Assembly: GCF_002013465.1 (NCBI RefSeq)
Contig: NZ_MAFC01000008.1
Coordinates: 62,001-126,000, forward strand
DNA: 64,000 bases
Source: Mycobacterium sp. D16R12
GTDB taxonomy: Bacteria; Actinomycetota; Actinomycetes; Mycobacteriales; Mycobacteriaceae
Direction of reading: 5' to 3'
The position numbers and the translations under genes are program-made. Each line of letters begins with the position of its first letter. Position 1 is the first letter of the stretch. The notes beneath the pieces are model-generated. The model was not told the origin of the DNA and searched no databases. It saw nothing but the letters and a program-made list of their open reading frames with translations. Positions 1 through 11,205 of the stretch are shown here, in pieces.

Positions 1-776
1 GTCTCGTCGAGATACTCACGGCGGGCGGCGGCGGCATCGGCGATGGCGGTGGCCATCGCGACGCTGATGCCCAGCACCTCACCGCTGGTCGTCGCGCCGG
101 CGGTCTGCCCGTACCCGACGATGACACCCGCCGCCCCGGTCCGCATCAGGTGCAGGGCCGTACGGTGGTCGATCACACCACCGGCGACGACGGGGATATC
201 CAGCTCGGAGATAAAGGTTTTCAGGTTGAGCGGCTCACCGTCGCGGGCCACCCGCTCGGCCGAAACGATGGTGCCGTGGATGACCAACAGGTCGATACCG
301 GCGGAGATCAAATGCGGGGTGAGCAGCTGTGCGTTCTGTGGGCTCACCCGCACCGCAGTCGTCACCCCGGCCCCGCGCACCTCGGCGATGGCCGCCGCCA
401 GCAGCTCGGGATCGATTGGTGCCGAATGCAACTGCTGCAGCAAGCGAATCGCAGCGGACGGCTCCGGCTCCTTTTGGGCAACCTCGACCACCTCGGCGAT
501 GCGGGCCTCGACGTCGGCGTGCCGACCCCACAGTCCCTCACCGTTGATGACGCCGAGCCCCCCGGCCCGGCCGAGTTCGATGGCGAAGCGCGGAGAAACC
601 AGCGCATCGGTCGGGTGCGCCACCACCGGAATCTCGAAACGGTAGGCATCGAGCTGCCAGGCCGTCGATACGTCCTGTGAGGAACGCGTGCGACGCGACG
701 GGACGATGTTCACATCATCGAGTTCATAGGTACGGCGGGCGCTTCTGCCCATGCCGATTTCGACGAGGTCACGCAT
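1..776 (-). CDS. guaB3: GuaB3 family IMP dehydrogenase-related protein (3' end cut by window edge)
   Basis: The frame is open from an ATG at 776 to the left edge, giving about 258 residues of a family that usually has about 375. The start reads MRDLVEIGMGRSARRTYELD, typical of the GuaB3 branch of the IMP dehydrogenase superfamily. Further on come PVVAGGVIDH and GAAGVIVGYGQ segments of the TIM barrel. GuaB3 proteins lack the CBS pair found in true IMP dehydrogenase; in other actinobacteria GuaB3 has been linked to GMP reductase-like activity, so the reaction here is an inference. It follows guaB2 by 26 nt on the same strand and has an AAAGGA ribosome site, so it is the second gene of a guanine-nucleotide operon. 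Confidence 0.93.
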   Translation of the reverse strand, partial: MRDLVEIGMGRSARRTYELDDVNIVPSRRTRSSQDVSTAWQLDAYRFEIPVVAHPTDALVSPRFAIELGRAGGLGVINGEGLWGRHADVEARIAEVVEVAQKEPEPSAAIRLLQQLHSAPIDPELLAAAIAEVRGAGVTTAVRVSPQNAQLLTPHLISAGIDLLVIHGTIVSAERVARDGEPLNLKTFISELDIPVVAGGVIDHRTALHLMRTGAAGVIVGYGQTAGATTSGEVLGISVAMATAIADAAAARREYLDE

Positions 777-802
777 GTTGAGTTCCTTTGCGGTGCCGAC
801 TG

Positions 803-2338
<1,536 letters not shown>

Positions 2339-2489
2339 TCAAGCCTCCATGCCAGATAGCCGTCGTATACATCCCAGGGGTGGAATGGAAAGGAGTAGAT
2401 CCATCCTATCGGCTCGCCTCGGCTGCAATCTCCCGGACGTGTGCTCGGACATGCCCCACGTGAGCTGGCGCGCGAACCCGCGAACTGCG

Positions 2490-2495
2490 TACTCT
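2490..2495 (+). promoter_or_regulatory. Leaderless -10 element TACTCT for the DUF5319 gene
   Basis: A TANNNT hexamer ends six bases before the GTG at 2502, and no purine-rich ribosome site precedes that codon. This geometry puts the transcription start on the start codon. No clear -35 is visible, which is common in mycobacteria. Confidence 0.6.
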
Positions 2496-2501
2496 AGGGG
2501 T

Positions 2502-2906
2502 GTGCGCGACCACTTTCCGCCGGGATTGCCACCAGATCCGTTCGCCGACGATCCCCATGATCCGTCGGCCGCACTCGACGCGATCGAGCCGGGTCAGCCG
2601 CTCGATCCGCAGGAACGGATCGCGGTCGAGGAGGATCTCGCCGACCTCGCGGTCTACGAGGCTTTGCTCGCCCATAAGGGAATTCGCGGGTTGGTCGTTT
2701 GCTGTGACGAATGCCAGCAGGACCACTATCACGACTGGGACATGCTCCGCGCGAACCTGCTACAGCTGCTGGTCGACGGAACCGTGCGACCGCACGAGCC
2801 CGCCTTCGATCCGGAGCCGGAAGCTTACGTGACCTGGGACTATTGCCGCGGATACGCGGACGCCTCACTCAACGAGGCAGCCACGGACCGCGACGGTTTC
2901 CGCTGA
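2502..2906 (+). CDS. DUF5319 family protein (Rv3412-like)
   Basis: A 134-residue acidic cytoplasmic protein of unknown function, conserved next to guaB2 and sigD in mycobacteria. The start is proline-rich (PPGLPPDPFADDP). A cysteine/histidine cluster, CCDECQQDHYHDWD, has Cys67, Cys68, Cys71, His75 and His77, which could hold a metal ion; that is an inference. A later segment reads VTWDYCRGYADASLNEA. A longer upstream reading frame exists, but it crosses guaB2 antisense. The GTG at 2502 matches the family start and sits at the right distance from a -10 hexamer for a leaderless mRNA. It is convergent with rsdA. Confidence 0.9.
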   Translation: MRDHFPPGLPPDPFADDPHDPSAALDAIEPGQPLDPQERIAVEEDLADLAVYEALLAHKGIRGLVVCCDECQQDHYHDWDMLRANLLQLLVDGTVRPHEPAFDPEPEAYVTWDYCRGYADASLNEAATDRDGFR

Positions 2907-2922
2907 TTTAGCCGCTCTCGGC

Positions 2923-4317
2923 TTATTCTCCCGAGCTCGAACCCGCTCCGCTGCCGTGGCTCGACGATCCACCCCCGGGGTTGGCCGGAGCCACCGGCAC
3001 CGAGGTCATCACCGGCGCATGCCGTGACGGACCGTCGGAGTCGGAGCCCGAGCTCCCGCCACTGCCAGGGAAACCGTGGATGTTCCCGGAGCCCGGGCTG
3101 TTGACGGGTGCCTGATAGACCGGCACCGGGTTATCGGGGGTGCGGGTAATCGGGGACGGAGCCTGGATCGTCGTCGGCGCGGTGATGACGGGGGTCTCCA
3201 CCGCTCCGCGCTGAGTGGTGACGATGGTCACCCCGTCGGGAGTGGTGGGGACGGTCACGATCGGCGCCGTCGAAGGCACCACGGTGCTGACCGTCACAGT
3301 TGGCACCGAAGTCGTCACCCCCGACACAGATGTGGACGGCGTGGGCACCGTCGTCGTCACCGGCGCACTGGACGCGGTCGAGGTGGCCGTCGATGTCGAG
3401 CTCGGTGGCGTCGACGTGGCCGAGACGGCGGTCGAAGTCGATGTCGAGCTCGTCGATGCGGAGCTTGAGGTACTCGTCGACGTCGAACTGGTCGTCTCAG
3501 TCGACGACGAGGCGGTGGTCGAAGTCGAAGTCTCTGTCGGCGATGAGGGCGTCGTCGACGCGGTCGTCGTCGTAGACGTGGATTCCGATGACGTCGACGT
3601 CGACGTCGCCGAGGTCGTCGTGCTCGTGGTGGTCGCAAGCACCGGAGGCGACAGCATGATTCGCGGTGTCGCGGTCACCATCTCCGGCGGCACCGTCGCC
3701 ACAGGGTCCTTGGCGTCGATTCTGACCTCCGCCTGCTGCACCCGGCTGGCCAGTTCGGCCTTCTGCTGAGCATCGCCGACCTCGTTGACGCGCGCTGCGG
3801 CCACCCCGAGCTGCTGCTGCGCACCCTCCCAATCACCTTGGGAAATAAGCTTTTCCACCTGAGCGAGCTCAGTCTGTGCCGACAGCACCACAGGATCGGT
3901 GCGCACCGTCGGGCCCGTACCGAACAACGAGGTACGTAGCCCGTACAACGCGTCACCGGGATGCGATTGGTACACCGCCGCGCCGAACCCGCCGAACAGC
4001 AACGTCACAGCGGCAGCCGAACCCACCGTGGTGGCCAGCAGCCGTGAACGGCCACCACGATCACGCAAGGCGTTACGCGCCTGCCCGAGTGTCGGTTTCG
4101 CCGGCATCGGCTCGCGCCCGACATCCTCGCGCCACGCCGCCAACATCATCGCCACGGCGTACTCGTCGGAATCGGAGGTGGCCACCGGCAGATCCGCCGC
4201 GATGGCATCGATCATCCGGTTGGTGCGCCGCAGTGCCGCCAGGTCCTCGGGACCCTCGTCGCCCTGGCTGCCCGGCCCGCCGGGGAACCATCCGCGTCCA
4301 TCAGCCACGGTGATCAC
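2923..4317 (-). CDS. rsdA: Anti-sigma-D factor RsdA, with long Ser/Thr-rich tail
   Basis: RsdA sequesters SigD at the membrane. The N-terminal cytoplasmic part contains the SigD-binding segment (DLAALRRTNRMIDAI, then SDEYAVAMMLAAW, residues about 25-62). A single membrane helix follows at about 94-116 (ATTVGSAAAVTLLFGGFGAA). Residues about 140-205 are helical and charged. After that comes a low-complexity Ser/Thr tract (roughly 228-345), then a Pro/Gly/Ser tail ending in SGE. The total is 464 residues, against about 300 in M. tuberculosis; the excess is the mucin-like extracytoplasmic part. The GTG start overlaps the end of sigD by 17 nt, so the pair is probably translationally coupled. In M. 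tuberculosis RsdA is removed by ClpXP to free SigD. Confidence 0.9.
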   Translation of the reverse strand: MITVADGRGWFPGGPGSQGDEGPEDLAALRRTNRMIDAIAADLPVATSDSDEYAVAMMLAAWREDVGREPMPAKPTLGQARNALRDRGGRSRLLATTVGSAAAVTLLFGGFGAAVYQSHPGDALYGLRTSLFGTGPTVRTDPVVLSAQTELAQVEKLISQGDWEGAQQQLGVAAARVNEVGDAQQKAELASRVQQAEVRIDAKDPVATVPPEMVTATPRIMLSPPVLATTTSTTTSATSTSTSSESTSTTTTASTTPSSPTETSTSTTASSSTETTSSTSTSTSSSASTSSTSTSTAVSATSTPPSSTSTATSTASSAPVTTTVPTPSTSVSGVTTSVPTVTVSTVVPSTAPIVTVPTTPDGVTIVTTQRGAVETPVITAPTTIQAPSPITRTPDNPVPVYQAPVNSPGSGNIHGFPGSGGSSGSDSDGPSRHAPVMTSVPVAPANPGGGSSSHGSGAGSSSGE

Positions 4318-4879
4318 CCGCCCGGGTCATTTCTGCCTTGAGTCTCTGCAATGCCCGGTGCTGCGCCACACGCACCGCGCCCGCGCTGCTGCCCACCGCG
4401 TCGGCGGTCTCCTCCGCCGACAGGCCGACGACCACCCGCAGGATCAGGATCTCGCGCTGCTTCTCGGGCAGCACCTCCAACAGGGCCTGCATCCGCCGTG
4501 ACGACTCGGAGTTCAACGCCTCCTGCTCGGGCCCCGCGTGGCGGTCGAACTGCTCCGGAAGGGTCTCGGCCGGATCGGACTTGTCCCGGGCCATCGCACG
4601 ATGCGCATCAGCCACCTTGTGTGCGGCGATGCCGTACACAAACGCCAGGAACGGGCGTCCCTGATCCTGATAACGAGGCAGCGCTGCGATCACCGCGAGA
4701 CACACCTCCTGCGCTACGTCGTCTGCGGAGAGACCACTTCTTTCCGCCGTTCCGACACGCGCGCGGCAATATCGCACCACGACGGGCCGGATGGCACTAA
4801 GTACCTCGGAAAGCGCGTCGCGATCGCCCTTGACGGCAGCAGCAACGACATCGTCGAGCCCGCTCTCCGTACTTGTCAT
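4301..4879 (-). CDS. sigD: ECF RNA polymerase sigma factor D
   Basis: A 192-residue ECF sigma factor. Region 2 lies at about residues 20-95 and includes the helix LSADDVAQEVCLAVIAAL. Region 4 lies at about 130-185, with LPEKQREILILRVVVGLS and the DNA-recognition helix GSSAGAVRVAQHRALQRL. It is encoded immediately upstream of and overlapping its antagonist rsdA, the standard sigma/anti-sigma layout. In M. tuberculosis SigD takes part in stringent-response and stationary-phase expression. A TATTGT hexamer about 60 nt upstream on the minus strand could be its -10 element. Confidence 0.95.
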   Translation of the reverse strand: MTSTESGLDDVVAAAVKGDRDALSEVLSAIRPVVVRYCRARVGTAERSGLSADDVAQEVCLAVIAALPRYQDQGRPFLAFVYGIAAHKVADAHRAMARDKSDPAETLPEQFDRHAGPEQEALNSESSRRMQALLEVLPEKQREILILRVVVGLSAEETADAVGSSAGAVRVAQHRALQRLKAEMTRAGDHRG

Positions 4880-4968
4880 CGACTGCGCATTCCCCAGTGT
4901 TACGTGTGGTGCACCGTGGTGGTGCTGTCACCTAGGACAATAGCGTTGGACGCAGAGGGGTAACGCAT

Positions 4969-5814
4969 TTAGTCCACCACCTCCAGGCGCCACCGACCGC
5001 CCGAATGGGCTATCCATGCGGCACAGTCGCGGCGAATAGCAACGAGGTCTTCATGGCTTTGCCCCACCTCCTCAGAGGCGGGCAAGCTCGCCAGCATCGC
5101 CGCCAGCGCCCAGCGCAGCGGTACCAGCCCATGGGCCGTCGCGGCTTGCAGCCCGCGTGCCGCAACGACCGCCGATTCCGCGAGATCGCCCGCGCTACTG
5201 AGCGCCGCAGCGAGCACCATCTCCGTCTTGACCTGGTGCCTTACCGACGGCACGTCCAGCGCGAGCCGTTCGGCGGTGCGGGCATACCGCAGCGATCGCA
5301 CGCCGTCACCGGACACCATGGCCAGCTCGGCACGCACCCAGGCCAGCCGCAAGGGCAGGCGCCACGGCCAACGAACATCGCCGTGCTCGGATAGCCGCTC
5401 CGCCTGTTCCAGTAACGCGTGAGCAAGCGGGAACCGCCCCAGCCCCAGCGCATCCGCCGCCAGCCCGACGAGCGCGTCAGACCGAGCCTCCGCGTCCGCA
5501 TGGGCCATCGCCAACGCTCGGCCGTCCAACCCGCGGGCCAACGCATGCCACCCGAGCTGACGCAGGAGCGACGCGCGTGTGCTCAGCGCCAGCGAGGCAA
5601 GCCGATCCGCGCGGCCCCTCGGCACCTCCACGGCGTTCAAGTCGGCGTGCGCGGCGGCATAGCGTCCCGCGCCCCCCAACGCCACGGCGCGCAGCCAGGC
5701 ATCCTCGGGAGCCGAGGCAGGCGGAAATGGCCAGATTGCTGGATGCGGCCCGAAGGCGGCAGCGGTGAGCTCGGCCGCTGCGGAGGTTCGAAAAGTCACC
5801 ATGGGAGCGGTCAC
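4969..5814 (-). CDS. Conserved protein of unknown function (Rv3415c-like), probably helical repeat
   Basis: About 281 residues, alanine- and leucine-rich, made of repeated helical pairs such as ARGLDGRALAMAHADAEARS and LAESAVVAARGLQAATAHGL. This looks like a tetratricopeptide-type scaffold, although no exact consensus is visible. Position and size fit M. tuberculosis Rv3415c, which has no assigned function. The GTG at 5814 was chosen because GAGGGA lies nine bases upstream. An ATG at 5802 and a longer reading to 5892 are alternatives. It sits upstream of sigD on the same strand, with a 90 bp gap, and is divergent from whiB3. Confidence 0.8.
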   Translation of the reverse strand: MTAPMVTFRTSAAAELTAAAFGPHPAIWPFPPASAPEDAWLRAVALGGAGRYAAAHADLNAVEVPRGRADRLASLALSTRASLLRQLGWHALARGLDGRALAMAHADAEARSDALVGLAADALGLGRFPLAHALLEQAERLSEHGDVRWPWRLPLRLAWVRAELAMVSGDGVRSLRYARTAERLALDVPSVRHQVKTEMVLAAALSSAGDLAESAVVAARGLQAATAHGLVPLRWALAAMLASLPASEEVGQSHEDLVAIRRDCAAWIAHSGGRWRLEVVD

Positions 5815-6162
5815 GGTACCAATTCCCTCGAAAATGGAGTTAACAGTTGATGCAGCGGACGTTAAATCCACGTCAACGGACGCCGTAAACACTTACCCAA
5901 CGCAGCGTTAAGGAAATGGAAAACCCACGGCCAAAACCTGCTGACCACGCTGGTGAGCGAGCGTTACGTACCAACGAAGAGCAAAGACGATGAACGTGAT
6001 GTTAATTCTGGACCTAATAGCGTGATGTTGCCATGATCATCGCCTATTGACTGTATTTCGACCGCGCACCTACTTTGTGTACACCGCTTGTCATCGGCGA
6101 CACGTCTGGTGCACTTCACTCACGCGCAGGTCGACTGCGCGCGCAGCGAGAGGGTTAACCAC
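5815..6162. other. Intergenic region between Rv3415c-like gene and whiB3
   Basis: About 350 bp without a gene, noticeably richer in A and T than its surroundings. It must hold the divergent promoters of the Rv3415c-like gene and whiB3. One plausible whiB3 promoter is listed separately. A GTAACGCT octamer on the minus strand (complement of 5960-5967) resembles the SigD -35 motif, but no matching CGAT follows at the expected distance. Confidence 0.6.
6047..6076 (+). promoter_or_regulatory. Candidate SigA-type promoter of whiB3
   Basis: TTGACT at 6047-6052 and TACTTT at 6071-6076 are separated by 18 bases, about 85 nt upstream of the whiB3 ATG. The hexamers fit a housekeeping promoter only approximately. 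No transcription start can be seen from sequence alone. Confidence 0.35.
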
Positions 6163-6453
6163 ATGCCGCAGCCACAGCAATTGCCTGGGCCCAACGCAGA
6201 TATTTGGGATTGGCAGATGAAAGGCCTTTGCCGAGGGGTCGATTCATCCGTGTTCTTCCATCCCGACGGTGAACGCGGCAGAGCCCGCGCACAACGCGAG
6301 ATGAAGGCCAAGGAGATGTGCCGGGCATGCCCGGTGCTGGTGCAGTGCCGCGCACACGCGCTGGCCGTCGCCGAACCGTACGGAATCTGGGGCGGACTCT
6401 CCGAGTCCGAGCGCGAACTGATTCTGCGCCGCGGGATACGCCGCAGCGCCTAA
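6163..6453 (+). CDS. whiB3: Redox-sensing transcription regulator WhiB3
   Basis: A 96-residue Wbl protein that binds a 4Fe-4S cluster. The four cysteine ligands are Cys23 (LCRG) and Cys53, Cys56 and Cys62 (MCRACPVLVQC), followed by the Wbl signature EPYGIWGGLSESER and a basic tail GIRRSA. In M. tuberculosis WhiB3 responds to NO, O2 and redox state, controls polyketide lipid synthesis and contacts SigA. The reading frame extends 25 codons upstream, but the ATG at 6163 matches the family start MPQPQQLPGPNADIW and has GAGAGG in front of it. It is convergent with a lipoprotein gene across a strong hairpin. Confidence 0.96.
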   Translation: MPQPQQLPGPNADIWDWQMKGLCRGVDSSVFFHPDGERGRARAQREMKAKEMCRACPVLVQCRAHALAVAEPYGIWGGLSESERELILRRGIRRSA

Positions 6454-6466
6454 CACGTGCAGCATG

Positions 6467-6510
6467 CGTTGGGCCCCCGCAACCATTCATCGCGTTGCGG
6501 GGGCCCAACG
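6467..6510. terminator. Bidirectional intrinsic terminator between whiB3 and lipoprotein gene
   Basis: A perfect 17-bp inverted repeat (6467-6483 with 6494-6510) encloses a 10-base loop and lies between two convergent genes. Only a short TTT follows on the plus strand, usual for mycobacterial terminators. Confidence 0.85.
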
Positions 6511-6526
6511 TTTGCCGAGACCGACC

Positions 6527-6868
6527 CTAGGTGGCGGCGCCCGCCGGCTGGTCGTCGACCTTCCAGTTGAAGGAGATCTGCGATCCCTGTACGTCGGTAG
6601 CCGTCACGGTGACACCGATCGTCTTCCCCCCGGCATCGACGACCTCGCACCGTTGCGTGGCACCCTTCTCCCCCTTCAACGGCCCGTCGCACCTGGCGCT
6701 GGTGAGCATGACTCCGGCCTTGTCCCTGATTCCGTCCTTGAGCCCCTGTTCCAGCTTCGCCTTGGCGAGCTCAGGGGACGATGACCCCAAGCTGAAGTTC
6801 GCCTCGCAGCCCGAGAGCAGCAGCCCGGCCAGGACAAGCGCCGTCAGTCGCGACATATGAGTGGCCAT
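6527..6868 (-). CDS. DUF4333 lipoprotein
   Basis: A 113-residue exported protein. The signal peptide is LTALVLAGLLLSG followed by Cys21, a proper lipobox for signal peptidase II. The mature part contains the DUF4333 pattern: a helical start (LAKAKLEQGLKDGI), two cysteines (SARCDG and QRCEVVD) probably in a disulfide, and a beta-rich end (GVTVTATDVQGSQISFNW). The function is unknown; the family is common among mycobacterial cell-envelope proteins. A second ATG at codon 5 is an alternative start. It stands alone, convergent with whiB3. Confidence 0.87.
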   Translation of the reverse strand: MATHMSRLTALVLAGLLLSGCEANFSLGSSSPELAKAKLEQGLKDGIRDKAGVMLTSARCDGPLKGEKGATQRCEVVDAGGKTIGVTVTATDVQGSQISFNWKVDDQPAGAAT

Positions 6869-6969
6869 CTATCCAGTAAACCTCGACCGCCCGGGTGGCC
6901 CAACGCCCATGAAGCCCGACTCCAGACCGCAAGACTCTAAGTTCAGACTTCAGTCGCCTAGGAGGGCCG

Positions 6970-7407
6970 TCAGCATCGCCAATAACCATTTACGTGGGTG
7001 CCATTCCGCTTCGTGTAGGCATTGACCCAGGTGCAACCAGGATTAGGGATACTCGGCGTACCAGCGTTGGGGACGTTTGGGGTACCAACGTTAGGGACGT
7101 TTGGGGTACCGACACCGACGCCGATGCCGACAGGCGGAGGCGAGACAGCAGGTGGCGCCACAGGAGCAGGGGCAGACGATGTGGGCGCAGGAGTCGCGAC
7201 CGCGCAGTACTCCGACTCCGGGTAATCAACGCACAGCTGCCGGTCTACATGCGTCCATTGGCCGCCGCTACAGAGTGAATACGTCCCACTCGGCCCAGGG
7301 CTGATTGCGCCGTCCAGACAGTCAGCGCGAGCAATCGGCGGCACAAAGCACGCTGCTACACCACTAGCGAGGACGGCACAGCTCAGGACCAGCGACGCGA
7401 TACGCAC
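6970..7407 (-). CDS. Small secreted or lipid-anchored Cys-rich protein with GTPNVPN repeats
   Basis: 145 residues. An N-terminal signal sequence ends either in a lipobox-like GVAAC (Cys20) or at IARA before Asp29; both readings are possible. A cysteine-containing globular part follows (SLCSGGQWTHVDRQLCVDY). Next comes a Pro/Ala linker, a glycine-rich stretch, and three copies of an eight-residue repeat (GTPNVPNV, GTPNVPNA, GTPSIPNP) ahead of a short C-terminal cysteine segment. No enzyme motif is visible and I do not recognise the family. The GTG start has no ribosome site but lies six bases after TAAGTT, suggesting a leaderless transcript. Confidence 0.75.
   Translation of the reverse strand: MRIASLVLSCAVLASGVAACFVPPIARADCLDGAISPGPSGTYSLCSGGQWTHVDRQLCVDYPESEYCAVATPAPTSSAPAPVAPPAVSPPPVGIGVGVGTPNVPNVGTPNVPNAGTPSIPNPGCTWVNAYTKRNGTHVNGYWRC
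7031..7110. repeat. 24-bp tandem repeat inside secreted protein gene
   Basis: About three units of 24 bp. Units 7055-7078 and 7079-7102 differ at three positions, and a degenerate unit precedes them. They encode the GTPNVPN octapeptides. Because 24 is a multiple of three, copy number can change without shifting the frame. Confidence 0.8.
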
Positions 7408-7413
7408 CCCGAG

Positions 7414-7419
7414 AACTTA
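7414..7419 (-). promoter_or_regulatory. Leaderless -10 element TAAGTT
   Basis: On the minus strand TAAGTT ends six bases before the GTG at 7407, with no ribosome site between them. This is the leaderless geometry seen at other genes in the window. Confidence 0.55.
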
Positions 7420-7444
7420 CCCACACAGCGAGTTGACAGAAATG

Positions 7445-7480
7445 AAAATGCCCTAGGTCTGTGTGGACCTAGGGCATTTT
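7445..7480. terminator. Intrinsic terminator downstream of groEL1
   Basis: A perfect 15-bp inverted repeat (7445-7459 with 7466-7480) has a six-base loop and a T-run at the 3' side on either strand. It ends the groES-groEL1 operon. Confidence 0.9.
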
Positions 7481-7493
7481 CGTAGTGCGCTAT

Positions 7494-9122
<1,629 letters not shown>

Positions 9123-9221
9123 CTATTCGGCTGATTCAGTACCGGACAGGAATGTGTGAAAACGCGTGCCGCCCCGGAAATCGTCTGCGATGCAGGCCGA
9201 TTCCGGGGCGGTCACACGGTG

Positions 9222-9521
9222 TTACTTGCTAACGACAGCCAGCACGTCGCGAGCCGACAGGATCAAGTACTCCTCGCCGTTGTACTTGATCTCGGTGCCG
9301 CCGTACTTGCTGTAGATGACGACGTCGCCTTCGGACACGTCCAGGGGGATCCGCTTGTCGCCATCCTCATCCCAGCGGCCGGGGCCAACTGCGACGACGG
9401 TGCCTTCTTGCGGCTTCTCCTTGGCGGTGTCCGGGATGACCAGACCAGAAGCAGTCGTGGTCTCGGCCTCATTGGCCTGAACGAGGATCTTGTCCTCGAG
9501 TGGCTTGATGTTCACGGCCAC
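9222..9521 (-). CDS. groES: Co-chaperonin GroES
   Basis: A 99-residue chaperonin-10 cap for the GroEL rings. The family core is seen as [11 protein letters not shown], the mobile loop [14 protein letters not shown] and [12 protein letters not shown]. The frame is open further upstream, but the GTG at 9521 gives the normal N-terminus and has AAAGGGA in front of it. It is the first gene of the heat-shock operon, with a CIRCE operator about 140 bp upstream. Confidence 0.97.
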   Translation of the reverse strand: MAVNIKPLEDKILVQANEAETTTASGLVIPDTAKEKPQEGTVVAVGPGRWDEDGDKRIPLDVSEGDVVIYSKYGGTEIKYNGEEYLILSARDVLAVVSK

Positions 9522-9657
9522 AGTGATCCCTTTCCCTCTCAGGGTGGCTCGGTGGGCCTGATGCCCATGAGCCTGGATTGTCAACAGATGTTTCGGCGGC
9601 CGGATGAGTGTCGCGCCGTCGTCGCGGGAGCCGACACGACGTCCAACCGATCGCCAT

Positions 9658-9684
9658 CTAGCACTCTATACATGAGAGTGCTAG
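9658..9684. promoter_or_regulatory. CIRCE element (HrcA operator) of groES-groEL1
   Basis: CTAGCACTC, a nine-base spacer and GAGTGCTAG form the classic perfect 9-9-9 inverted repeat bound by the heat-shock repressor HrcA. It overlaps the -10 and spacer of a promoter directed at groES. Confidence 0.95.
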
Positions 9685-9691
9685 CGCTCAA
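9663..9691 (-). promoter_or_regulatory. Promoter of groES-groEL1 overlapped by CIRCE
   Basis: On the minus strand TTGAGC (complement of 9686-9691) and TAGAGT (complement of 9663-9668) are 17 bases apart. The -10 lies inside the CIRCE repeat, so bound HrcA would block polymerase. Confidence 0.6.
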
Positions 9692-9704
9692 GGCTGGGTT
9701 CTTG

Positions 9705-10162
9705 TTACCCGCTCAGGGTCCCGGGATCCATGAGCAGATGGGCCGACACATCGCCGATCATCTCGACATCCACCCGGCGCGAGCTGAAGTACCAACCCCG
9801 CTCGTCCCGGGCGAATGTGTCCCGGTATCGGCCCACGACGATCGGCTGCAGCGGCAGCTGCTCGGTGGCCTGCACCACGCAGAACGTCGACCGGGCCGAG
9901 GCCGTGCCGTCGCCGGGGACCTCGACGATCGGGTTGAGCACCAGATGCCTGGTGCGCGGCGTACCGCCGGTCTCGCGGTAGCGGCGGGTGGTGGTGAAGA
10001 AGAGCTTGGTGATGGCGGAGGCGCCGGAGACGCTCCCTGTTCGCCGCCGAAGGAGCCGCGGCCAAGGAGCTCACCGACCCCGTCGAAATCCCCTGCGTCC
10101 ATCAGCTCGGCATACCGGTACAGCAGATCGGTGACGGCCAGCCGGTCGGCCACGCCCGTCAC
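9705..10162 (-). pseudogene. SnoaL-like / NTF2-fold protein gene split by a frameshift
   Basis: The first frame starts with GTG at 10162 and reads VADRLAVTDLLYRYAELMDA, a typical SnoaL/NTF2-like N-terminus, up to LLGRGSFGGEQGA. It then runs into an unlikely Pro/Ser-rich sequence. The natural continuation (SGASAITKLFFTTTRRYRE, then the beta-rich end through QPIVVGRYRDTFARDERGWY) is in another frame ending at the TAA at 9705. The switch falls at about 10025-10036. The whole interval is two bases over a multiple of three, which fits the loss of one base. It overlaps the tsaD stop by GTGA. Either this is a real pseudogene or the deletion is a sequencing error. Confidence 0.75.
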
Positions 10163-11193
10163 CACACCTGCCCCTTCACGACCGGCAACCCCGGATCCGT
10201 GGCGGCCTGTAGCGAGGACGGCTGCGCCCCCGCCGCCACCAGGTGCGCCGCGAAGGAGGCGATCATGGCGCCGTTGTCGGTGCACAACCGCAACGGCGGC
10301 ACGCGAAGCGTCAGTCCTGCCTCGGCGCACCGCTGCTCTGCGAGTTCACGCACCCGCGAGTTGGCGGCCACACCACCGGCGATCAGCAGCGTCGTAACCC
10401 CCAGATCCGTCGCCGCACGCACCGCCTTCATGGTCAGCACATCGGCCACCGCCTCCTGGAATCCCGCGGCCACATCCACCGCGGAGAAATCGGGTGCTTC
10501 ACGGTGTTTTTCGACGTAGCGCGCCACGGCCGTCTTGAGCCCCGAGAAGCTGAAGTTATGCCTGTCGTCGCGCGGCCCCGTCATCCCACGAGGAAACGGA
10601 ACCGCTGACGAATCACCTTGCCGTGCAAGCTCGTCAAGCGCCTTGCCGCCCGGATACCCCAGACCGAGCAGCCGGGCCACCTTGTCGTAGGCCTCACCGG
10701 CGGCATCGTCGACCGTGGCACCGAGCTCCTCGATGGGCTCGGCCAGCGACCGCACGTGCAACAGGCTGGTGTGTCCGCCCGAGACCAACAGCGCCACGCA
10801 TTCGGGCAGTGGCCCGTTCTCGTAGACGTCGGCGGCGATGTGCCCACCCAGATGGTTGACGCCGTAAAACGGGATCCCCCAGGCCAATGCCAGCCCCTTG
10901 GCCGCCGAGACCCCGACCAGCAGCGCCCCCGCCAATCCGGGCCCGATGGTCGCGGCGATCACGTCAGGCTTCTGCACCCCCGCGATATCCAGCGCACGCC
11001 GGGCGGTGACACCGAGGGCCTCCAGGTGGGCGCGGGATGCGATCTCGGGCACCACCCCACCGAAACGTGCGTGCTCGTCGACGCTGGAGGCCACCTCGTC
11101 GGCCAACAGCACCACCGACCCGTCCGGGGTCAGCTCGGCGATACCGACTCCGGTTTCATCGCAGGAGCTTTCAATGGCGAGGATGACTGTCAT
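10159..11193 (-). CDS. tsaD: tRNA N6-threonylcarbamoyladenosine transferase TsaD
   Basis: 344 residues, ASKHA fold. It transfers the threonylcarbamoyl group to A37 of ANN-decoding tRNAs, acting with TsaB and TsaE. The start [18 protein letters not shown] is the family signature, and the metal-binding histidines are His114 and His118 (NHLGGH). Later motifs include [13 protein letters not shown] and [11 protein letters not shown]. rimI lies 12 bp upstream, and the gene is part of the tsaE-tsaB-rimI-tsaD run. It was formerly called gcp. Confidence 0.96.
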   Translation of the reverse strand: MTVILAIESSCDETGVGIAELTPDGSVVLLADEVASSVDEHARFGGVVPEIASRAHLEALGVTARRALDIAGVQKPDVIAATIGPGLAGALLVGVSAAKGLALAWGIPFYGVNHLGGHIAADVYENGPLPECVALLVSGGHTSLLHVRSLAEPIEELGATVDDAAGEAYDKVARLLGLGYPGGKALDELARQGDSSAVPFPRGMTGPRDDRHNFSFSGLKTAVARYVEKHREAPDFSAVDVAAGFQEAVADVLTMKAVRAATDLGVTTLLIAGGVAANSRVRELAEQRCAEAGLTLRVPPLRLCTDNGAMIASFAAHLVAAGAQPSSLQAATDPGLPVVKGQVW

Positions 11194-11205
11194 GGCAGCG
11201 TCAGC

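Noticed and set aside
3215-3769. Plus-strand Val/Asp/Glu-rich frame
   Set aside because: It is the reverse complement of the RsdA Ser/Thr tract; low complexity only.
5960-5967. GTAACGCT as a SigD promoter for the Rv3415c-like gene
   Set aside because: No CGAT-type -10 lies at the expected distance.
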